This document shows positions 6,580-11,672 of a DNA stretch of 11,672 nucleotides, piece by piece (the first letter of the stretch is position 1; every line of letters starts with the position of its first letter). The position numbers were made by a program, and so were the translations under genes. Below the pieces are notes generated by a model, which worked only from the letters and a program-made list of their open reading frames with translations, was not told the DNA's origin and searched no databases. Origin of the DNA: Lentzea sp. (GTDB taxonomy: Bacteria; Actinomycetota; Actinomycetes; Mycobacteriales; Pseudonocardiaceae); NCBI GenBank assembly GCA_030146905.1, contig JASLAV010000153.1, forward strand, positions 1 through 11,672. Direction: 5' to 3'.

Positions 6580-9500
6580 ATGCAGACCTGGGCAAAGCGC
6601 GGACTTCAGACCGCGTTTGTCACTGGTGGTTTGCTGATGCTCGGTACGGGCATCGCTTCTGCCCAGGAGAACGTCGACCCGGACGCCGCCCCGCCGGCCG
6701 TCGACGTCGCGGCTTCCATCCCGATCAAGGCCGACCAGAACAAGTTCGCCACGCCGGTCAGGGAAGTGACCGTCCCCAAGGTCGACCGCTCGGTCAGCAC
6801 GGACCACGTCACCAGCGCGGTGCCCACCCGCACGGCAGCGCCCGTCGCGAACCCGCTGATCCGCCAGACGAGCCACCAGCTGCAGGGCACCGCGTTCCAG
6901 AACGTGGTGCGCGGCAACAGGATCCAGGGCCACCTCGATGTGCCGTTCAACATCTGCGGCAACTCGATCGCGGTCCTCGCGGACGCCGAGGCGACCGGCG
7001 ACTGCTCGCAGAACACGCACCGCGACGGCACGATCGTCACCGATGGCGCGGGCCAGGCACTCGCCGGCAACGTCGTCGCGGTCGACCACGCCCTCCCGGT
7101 CCAGGTGACCGGCAACGCGGCCGGCGTGGGTGGCAACTCGACCACCGACGGCAAGGCCGAGCAGGTCTCCACGACCGGCGGCGACATCACCACCAACGGT
7201 GACAAGGGTTCCCTCTCCGGCAACGTCGTCGCCGAGCGCGGCGCGACCCCGGTCCAGGTCACCGGCAACGGCGTCGGTGCCGCCGGTATCGCCGAGGCCA
7301 ACTCCACCGCCGACACGTTCGCCTCCTCCGAAGGCGACATCACCACCAGCGGTGACAACAGCTCGATCTCCGGCAACGCCGTGCCGGTCCCGCTCGCCCC
7401 GCTGACCGAGGTGAACGGCAACTCGGTCGCCGGTGTCGGCAACGCCACCAGCGACTCGGTGCAGACCGGTGCCGCCTACGCCGGCGGCAAGACGGTGACC
7501 AGCGGCGACCCGGCCACCCTTGCCGGCAACGTCGCCTCGCCCGCCCTCGCGGGCCCGATCACGGTCGACGACAACGCGGCCGCCGCGGCCGGCAACGCGA
7601 CCGCGATCAGCGACACCACCAACGAGTCGATCGCCGGCGGCGAGACCCACACCAACGGTGACGGCTCCACGGCGTCCGGCAACGTCGCCGGTGCGCCCAT
7701 CTCGCTCCCCGTCGCCGCGGGCGGCAACGGTGCGTCCGCCGTCGGCAACGCCCTGACCGACCACTCGAACAAGGCGACCTCGACGGCGGGCGGCAACGTC
7801 TTCACCGTCGGCGACAACTCGGTCCTGTCGGGCAACATCGCCGACGTCCCGCCGGCCACCGCCATCGACGCCTGCGGCAACGGCGCGTCGGTCGCGGGCC
7901 AGTCCGTCGGCACCTGCGAGAACGACGTCAAGTCGACCACGGGTGGCTACCAGGGCACGCTCGGCAACGACTCCGTCGGCTCCGGCAACGTGGCGCAGAC
8001 GCCTCTCGCCGCTCCGGTCGAGGCCTACGCACTGGCGGCCACGGTCGCCGGCCAGGCCACCGGCACGGCCGACGAGGTCAAGGACGTCCGTTCGAGCGGC
8101 AAGCCGAACACGCAGGACGACCGCGGCACGGTTTCGAGCAACATCGTCTCCGCGCCCACCGCCATCGCTCCGCAGGTCTTCGCCGTCACGGGCGGCGTCG
8201 TGGGCAACACCACGTCGGACGCCTCGAACGACACCTCGGTCATCGCGGGCGACGCCCCGGTGGCGACCGGCAAGAAGAGCTCGGTCGCCGGCAACATCGT
8301 CCAGGTCCCGACCTCGACTCCGGCCCAGGTCTTCGGCGACGGCGTCACCGTGGTGGGCAACAACGCCACCACGGCCGACAACGCCACCGACATGAAGGCG
8401 GGCGGCGAGGCCCTCACCACCGGTGAGCGGGGCTCCATCGCCGGCAACGTCATCTCGGCTCCGGTCGCGACCGGCACCCAGGTGCTCGGCTGGTCGGTCG
8501 GCGGCGGCAGCAACGTCGACGCCGTCGCCACCAACGACCTCGACTCGGTCGCGGGCGGCGACGTCAAGAGCAACGGTGACGGCGGCTCCGTCTCCGGCAA
8601 CCTGGTCGGCGCGCAGCCGGCGGTGCTCCCCGCCGTTCCCGGCAACGCCGTCTCCGCGGCGGGCATCACCACGTCCGACTCGGTCAGCGACACCAACGTC
8701 GTGTCCGGTGGCGACAGCGCCTCCAAGGCCGACGACGCGTCGGTCTCCGGCAACCTGCTCCACGCCCCCGCCAACGCCTTCACCGGCGTGTACGCGGACG
8801 CGGTCGCGGTGGCCGGCAACGCCACCACGACCACGGACAAGGTGTCGCACACCGAGGCCGGCGGCGACATGACCACGGACGGCAGCGGACCGCTGACCGC
8901 CCGCGAGACGACCGTCCCGGTCGAGGGCGCCGCCAAGCTCGCGCGCGTCCCCGTCGAGGTCGTCGGCCAGGCGACCACGCTGGGCACGAGCGACGACGCG
9001 CAGCTCACCGGCGAGGACGAGGGCGGCACCCTGCGTGCCACCCAGCTCAAGGGCATCCAGCTCCCCAAGGGCGTGGACAGCCTGATGAAGGCGAACGAGC
9101 TGCCCGTGTTCCACGGCCTCGACAAGCTGCCGCTCAACGCACTGCCGAACCCGGCCGGTCTGACCGGCCTGACGGGCCAGCTGCCCATCCAGGGTCTGCC
9201 CGGCCTGGCGCAGAAGCGTTCCTCCCTGCCGCTGAACGGCGGAACGGCCGGCATCACGCCGAACGTCCAGGGCCTGCCGCTGGGTCAGGTGCTGGAAACC
9301 GCGAAGCGCCTGGTCCCGACCGGTGCCGGCAAGCTCCCCTTGGGTGCCACCAAGCGGTCGCTGCCTTCGGTTCCGTCGGTCTCATCGGTGCCTTCGCTGC
9401 CGTCGGTTCCCTCGGTGCCCTCGCTCCCGGTGACCGCCCCGGCCCTGCCGGTGCAGGTGCCCGGTCTGCCGACCGAGCGTTCGCTGCCGGCTCTGCCGGT

Positions 9501-9729
9501 TGACGGCCCGGCCTCCGTCTCGGGTCTGAACCTCAACCCGACCCAGGGCCTGGCCCCGGCTCCGGCTCGTGCGAAGGAGCGTTCCGTGCCGCAGCTCCCG
9601 CAGCTGCCGCAGCTCCCCCTGAACGCCCCGGCGAAGGAGCGCTCCGTGCCGCAGCTCCCGCTGAACGCCCCGGCGCTCGCCATGATCGACCCGGCTCACC
9701 AGTTCAACCGCGTGACCGGTTCGCTGTAA
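6580..9729 (+). CDS. Secreted multi-repeat chaplin-like surface protein
   Basis: This 1049-aa protein opens with a signal peptide (AKRG basic region, hydrophobic 11-25, cleavage after ASA at 26-28). A linker (29-112) is followed by thirteen tandem units of exactly 51 residues (113-775) and a degenerate fourteenth. A Leu/Pro-rich tail (about 825-1049) carries VPS runs and recurring (K/E)RS(L/V)P. Each unit begins at the Asn of (S/A)GN, has P near +9, often GN at +14/+15 and GN or GQ near +21/+22, and closes with a GGDxxTxGD-like turn. SGN-x(12)-CGN is the core spacing of chaplins (Pfam ChpA-C), the amyloid-like coat proteins of Streptomyces hyphae and spores. Only units 1 and 7 keep the cysteines (126/142 and 432/446). 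Long chaplins have two domains and a sortase signal; here there are many more units and no LPXTG or C-terminal helix. ATG 6580 has AGAAGGAG five bases upstream. Databases may label such proteins 'beta strand repeat' or 'PE-PGRS-like'. A chaplin relationship is my inference from spacing. Confidence 0.85.
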   Translation: MQTWAKRGLQTAFVTGGLLMLGTGIASAQENVDPDAAPPAVDVAASIPIKADQNKFATPVREVTVPKVDRSVSTDHVTSAVPTRTAAPVANPLIRQTSHQLQGTAFQNVVRGNRIQGHLDVPFNICGNSIAVLADAEATGDCSQNTHRDGTIVTDGAGQALAGNVVAVDHALPVQVTGNAAGVGGNSTTDGKAEQVSTTGGDITTNGDKGSLSGNVVAERGATPVQVTGNGVGAAGIAEANSTADTFASSEGDITTSGDNSSISGNAVPVPLAPLTEVNGNSVAGVGNATSDSVQTGAAYAGGKTVTSGDPATLAGNVASPALAGPITVDDNAAAAAGNATAISDTTNESIAGGETHTNGDGSTASGNVAGAPISLPVAAGGNGASAVGNALTDHSNKATSTAGGNVFTVGDNSVLSGNIADVPPATAIDACGNGASVAGQSVGTCENDVKSTTGGYQGTLGNDSVGSGNVAQTPLAAPVEAYALAATVAGQATGTADEVKDVRSSGKPNTQDDRGTVSSNIVSAPTAIAPQVFAVTGGVVGNTTSDASNDTSVIAGDAPVATGKKSSVAGNIVQVPTSTPAQVFGDGVTVVGNNATTADNATDMKAGGEALTTGERGSIAGNVISAPVATGTQVLGWSVGGGSNVDAVATNDLDSVAGGDVKSNGDGGSVSGNLVGAQPAVLPAVPGNAVSAAGITTSDSVSDTNVVSGGDSASKADDASVSGNLLHAPANAFTGVYADAVAVAGNATTTTDKVSHTEAGGDMTTDGSGPLTARETTVPVEGAAKLARVPVEVVGQATTLGTSDDAQLTGEDEGGTLRATQLKGIQLPKGVDSLMKANELPVFHGLDKLPLNALPNPAGLTGLTGQLPIQGLPGLAQKRSSLPLNGGTAGITPNVQGLPLGQVLETAKRLVPTGAGKLPLGATKRSLPSVPSVSSVPSLPSVPSVPSLPVTAPALPVQVPGLPTERSLPALPVDGPASVSGLNLNPTQGLAPAPARAKERSVPQLPQLPQLPLNAPAKERSVPQLPLNAPALAMIDPAHQFNRVTGSL
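6916..8904 (+). repeat. Thirteen in-register 153-bp coding repeats (51 aa each)
   Basis: The conserved Asn of the (S/A)GN boundary falls at residues 113, 164, 215, 266, 317, 368, 419, 470, 521, 572, 623, 674 and 725, a constant step of 51 residues (153 bp). Units are diverged in DNA and protein, so this is an old array rather than a recent minisatellite expansion. A fourteenth, poorly matching unit begins at residue 776 with its VGQAT core shifted by one residue; it may act as a cap. Confidence 0.9.
9364..9675 (+). repeat. Low-complexity Leu/Pro/Ser coding repeats in the C-terminal tail
   Basis: Residues 929-951 are a run of VPS/LPS triplets (9364-9432). Further on, a 30-bp unit encoding AKERSVPQLP occurs at 9571-9600 and again at 9631-9660 with one mismatch. 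A second repeat encoding LNAPA occurs at 9619-9633 and 9661-9675. These near-identical copies suggest recent local duplication or slippage, unlike the diverged 51-residue array upstream. Confidence 0.75.
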
Positions 9730-9766
9730 CACCCCGCAAGTTGTAACACCCTCCTCCGGTAAGAAG

Positions 9767-9804
9767 CCGAGCCCCGGCGACACGACGGTGTCGCCGGGGC
9801 TCGG
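9767..9804. terminator. Bidirectional terminator between convergent genes
   Basis: A perfect 17-bp stem (9767-9783 with 9788-9804) closes a GACG tetraloop. It sits 37 bp after the stop of the chaplin-like gene and 15 bp after the stop of the minus-strand MBL gene. It is flanked by a weak U-rich stretch only on the minus-strand exit side. The position between two convergent stops makes a shared terminator very likely. Confidence 0.85.
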
Positions 9805-9819
9805 TGCCGTTCGGGGGCG

Positions 9820-10536
9820 TCAGCCGACCACGTGGACGTCGCCCTCTGACGCGGCCAGGACCTCACCGCCGAACGCCGACCGTGCGGCGGCGACGGCGGC
9901 ACCACGATCGTTGCCCGGCCAGAAGTGCGTGAGCAGCAACCGCCGGGCACCCGCGCGCCGAGCCCACGAACCCGCCGCGGCCGAGGTCATCAGCAGCCCC
10001 GAGGTGTCGCCGGGCCGGTCGGTGGCCTCGACGACGAACAGGTCCGCGTCACGACCGAGGTCCGCCAGCTCGGGCGACGGCCCGGTGTCACCGGTGTAGG
10101 CGAGCACGCGGGACGCCTCCAGCCGGACACCCGCGTTCGGCACGAAGTGCGGCAGGCCGACACCGGTCAGCCTGAACGGCCCGGCCTGCCACTCGCCCGG
10201 CAGCGCGAAGACGTCGAAGACCTCGAGCAGCGACACCTCCGGTTCGAGGCCCTGCACCCGGTCCAGCACACCCGGCGGGCAGTACAACGGCAGCCGGCCG
10301 CGCTTGCCGTAGTGGTACATGCGGAACAATCCGTGCAGGTCAGCGCAGTGGTCGGGATGCTCGTGGGTGATCACCACCGCGTCCGGTCCCGACGGCCACA
10401 GCTCCAGCAACCGCGGCAGGGTGCCGTACCCGAGGTCGAGGACGAGCCGGTAACCCGCCTCCTCCACCGCGAAACCGCTGCAAGCGCGACCCGGTTCCGG
10501 GTAAGCGCCGCAGCTGCCGAGGACCGTCAGCCGCAC
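9820..10536 (-). CDS. MBL-fold metallo-hydrolase (RNase Z-like subgroup)
   Basis: This 238-aa cytoplasmic protein has the metallo-beta-lactamase fold. The metal motif HEHPDH is at 58-63 (His58, His60, Asp62, His63). Further ligands are probably His130 (LPHFVPNAGVRLE), Asp150 (AYTGDTG) and His204 (LLLTHFWPG). The opening MRLTVLGSCGAYPEPG is usual for the RNase Z/cyclic-nucleotide phosphodiesterase-like branch. The long exosite arm of tRNase Z is absent, so tRNA processing is unlikely. The His often seen in the HLT/HST-type segment before the last helix is not present (SGLLMTSAAAG, 179-189). The substrate is unknown. The GTG start at 10536 overlaps the end of the acetyltransferase gene by 10 nt, indicating co-transcription and probable translational coupling; its own Shine-Dalgarno sequence is weak. 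Confidence 0.88.
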   Translation of the reverse strand: MRLTVLGSCGAYPEPGRACSGFAVEEAGYRLVLDLGYGTLPRLLELWPSGPDAVVITHEHPDHCADLHGLFRMYHYGKRGRLPLYCPPGVLDRVQGLEPEVSLLEVFDVFALPGEWQAGPFRLTGVGLPHFVPNAGVRLEASRVLAYTGDTGPSPELADLGRDADLFVVEATDRPGDTSGLLMTSAAAGSWARRAGARRLLLTHFWPGNDRGAAVAAARSAFGGEVLAASEGDVHVVG

Positions 10537-11003
10537 GGTTTGCTCAGCAGGATCCCGCGCGGTCCGAACCCGGCAGCCGAGTAGAAGGCGGCAGCCTCCT
10601 CGTTGGGCGCGAAGATGTTCGCGAAGAGGAGCGAGACACCGTGAGCAGCGGCAACGCGTTCCGCCTTCGCGACAAGAGCCGCCCCCACCCCACGGCCCCG
10701 ATAACCGTCCAGCACCACGGTGTGGACGTCGGCCGCGCGCCGGGGCACCAGGATCTGGTGGTCCGGCGGGTTCCCGGGGATCAGCACCACCTCCACCATG
10801 CCGACCACCTCGCCGTCGAGCTCGGCGACCGAGATCAGCGCGTGCCCGACGGCGTCCTCGAAGTACCGGCGCACCGCCGCCTCGTCCGGGATCCGGAAGA
10901 GCTCCCGGTCGAGCTCGACGTGCCGTTCGGCGTTGGCCAAGCGCAGTCTCACCAGTGCGGGAACGTCCCCGCGTTCGGCCGGCCTGATCAGTGGATCCCG
11001 CAT
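10527..11003 (-). CDS. GNAT family N-acetyltransferase
   Basis: This 158-aa single-domain protein is predicted to move an acetyl group from acetyl-CoA to an amine; the acceptor is unknown. The opening IRPAERGDVPALVRLRLAN is typical of the fold. The acetyl-CoA pyrophosphate-binding motif A is VVLDGYRGRGVGAALV (96-111), matching R-x-x-G-x-G. The later ANIFAPNEEAAAFYSAAGF (128-146) carries the usual Asn and the Tyr (141) that often serves as general acid. ATG 11003 is the natural start; the open frame continues upstream but antisense/out of frame to the SDR gene. It starts 17 bp after the SDR stop and overlaps the MBL gene by 10 nt, so the three genes look like one operon. Confidence 0.9.
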   Translation of the reverse strand: MRDPLIRPAERGDVPALVRLRLANAERHVELDRELFRIPDEAAVRRYFEDAVGHALISVAELDGEVVGMVEVVLIPGNPPDHQILVPRRAADVHTVVLDGYRGRGVGAALVAKAERVAAAHGVSLLFANIFAPNEEAAAFYSAAGFGPRGILLSKPCG

Positions 11004-11020
11004 GGGGCCATTCTCGTGGA

Positions 11021-11672
11021 TCAAGCCTGCGGAGCAGGAACGGCTTTCTCGGCGGCGCGACTCGTCTTCTCCCAGGCGGCCCAGGTGTCCATGCGCCGGC
11101 GGGAGATGTCGAAGGCGACGTCGTAGACCATGCTCCCGAGCAGCAACCGCAACGGCGGCTCGTCGCTGTCGACCAGGGTCATCACCGCATCGGCGGCGAG
11201 GTGCGGCTCGCTGTCGACGGACCCTTCGGCCCACTGCTTCTCGAGTTCGGCGCGCAACGGGTCGTAGACCGGGTTCGGGCTGGTCGCAGTGCTGCTCGTG
11301 TAGAGGTCGGTCCAGTAACCACCCGGCTGCACGATGGTCACCTTGACCCCGAACTGAGCGGCCTCGGCGGCGAACGCCTCGCTCATCCCCTCCAGCGCGA
11401 ACTTGCTGGCGCTGTAGAGCCCTGTGCTCGGGAACCCGCCGAGTGCGCCGATGCTGGAGATCTGCAGAACGTGCCCGCCCCCGCCGGCGCGCAGCCGCGG
11501 TAACACGGCTTGGCTGACCCACAGCGCACCGAAGAAGTTGACCTCCATCTGGGCGCGCGCCTCGGCTTCGGTGAACTCCTCCACCATCCCGGTGAACAGC
11601 GCCCCGGCGTTGTTCACCACCACGTCGAGCCTGCCGAACCGGTTGACGGCCTGCTCGACGACGCCGAAGACC
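11021..11672 (-). CDS. Short-chain dehydrogenase/reductase, 5' end missing
   Basis: The window holds the C-terminal 216 or so residues of a classical SDR that oxidises or reduces a carbonyl/hydroxyl substrate with NAD(P). The N-terminal TGxxxGIG cofactor motif lies outside. Visible motifs, in order: the NNAG of strand 4, the VNFFG Asn, the catalytic Ser in QISSIG, the catalytic YSASK, and the PGGYWTDL segment after strand 6. The C-terminal extension (about 100 residues after PGG, ending KAVPAPQA) is longer than in minimal SDRs and is common in actinobacterial members with broad labels. The substrate cannot be read from sequence. It is the first visible gene of the SDR-GNAT-MBL set; the promoter is outside the window. 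Confidence 0.92.
   Translation of the reverse strand, partial: VFGVVEQAVNRFGRLDVVVNNAGALFTGMVEEFTEAEARAQMEVNFFGALWVSQAVLPRLRAGGGGHVLQISSIGALGGFPSTGLYSASKFALEGMSEAFAAEAAQFGVKVTIVQPGGYWTDLYTSSTATSPNPVYDPLRAELEKQWAEGSVDSEPHLAADAVMTLVDSDEPPLRLLLGSMVYDVAFDISRRRMDTWAAWEKTSRAAEKAVPAPQA

Noticed and set aside
6452..6637. Small open frame in the 6385-6579 gap
   Set aside because: It overlaps the chaplin-like start in another frame, has no Shine-Dalgarno sequence and shows no motif.
6916..8904. CRISPR array or satellite DNA
   Set aside because: The 153-bp periodicity is coding, in frame and diverged at DNA level; there are no short identical repeats with unique spacers.
6148..9114. Very long antisense open frame (988 codons) opposite the chaplin-like gene
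   Set aside because: It mirrors the 51-residue repeats and the GC-biased codons of the plus strand, has a composition extreme in Gly/Arg/Asp/Val, lacks recognisable motifs and runs through the terminator. It is a shadow.
6580..9729. RTX calcium-binding adhesin or sortase-anchored chaplin
   Set aside because: The Gly/Asp turns do not follow the nine-residue GGxGxDxUx repeat, and the C-terminus has no LPXTG/LAXTG, hydrophobic helix or basic tail.

Overview
The window is GC-rich with strongly GC-biased third codon positions, GTG/TTG starts and actinobacterial protein families. These include a MacS-type sensor kinase, a multi-TM GGDEF protein, the solenoid-plus-TM protein family seen in Streptomyces relatives, and a chaplin-like secreted protein. 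I infer a filamentous actinomycete, most likely from the Pseudonocardiales; the genus cannot be fixed from this sequence.

Layout. (1) 1-2065: a 5' fragment of a MacS-like histidine kinase gene (minus strand) is divergent from a membrane diguanylate cyclase gene (plus strand, 869-2065), with 124 bp between their starts. (2) 2078-3229: an AI-2E family transporter (minus), tail-to-tail with the cyclase. (3) 3310-5484: a 724-aa beta-solenoid-like repeat protein with three C-terminal membrane helices. (4) 5620-9729: two consecutive secreted-protein genes on the plus strand. The first (254 aa) has a signal peptide, a low-complexity body and one CxxC. The second (1049 aa) has a signal peptide, thirteen tandem units of exactly 51 residues that look like degenerate chaplin domains, and a Leu/Pro-rich tail. 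A strong intrinsic terminator lies between the two genes, and a 17-bp perfect hairpin lies beyond the second. (5) 9820-11672: a minus-strand, operon-like set, SDR oxidoreductase (partial) -> GNAT acetyltransferase -> MBL-fold hydrolase, the last two overlapping by 10 nt.

The chaplin-like gene is the most unusual element. Each unit carries (S/A)GN at its boundary and, in most units, G-N at +14/+15. Where cysteine is present, the first Cys is at +13, the chaplin spacing (SGN-x(12)-CGN). The 51-residue register holds across all thirteen units without an insertion or deletion, although the sequences have diverged widely. Only units 1 and 7 keep a Cys pair. There is no LPXTG or C-terminal membrane anchor, unlike the long chaplins of Streptomyces. 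I infer a secreted, rod- or fibre-forming surface protein.

Together, the MacS-like kinase (morphogenesis-linked in Streptomyces), a diguanylate cyclase (c-di-GMP controls actinomycete development) and the chaplin-like secreted protein suggest a neighbourhood concerned with cell surface and development. That link is inference from proximity.
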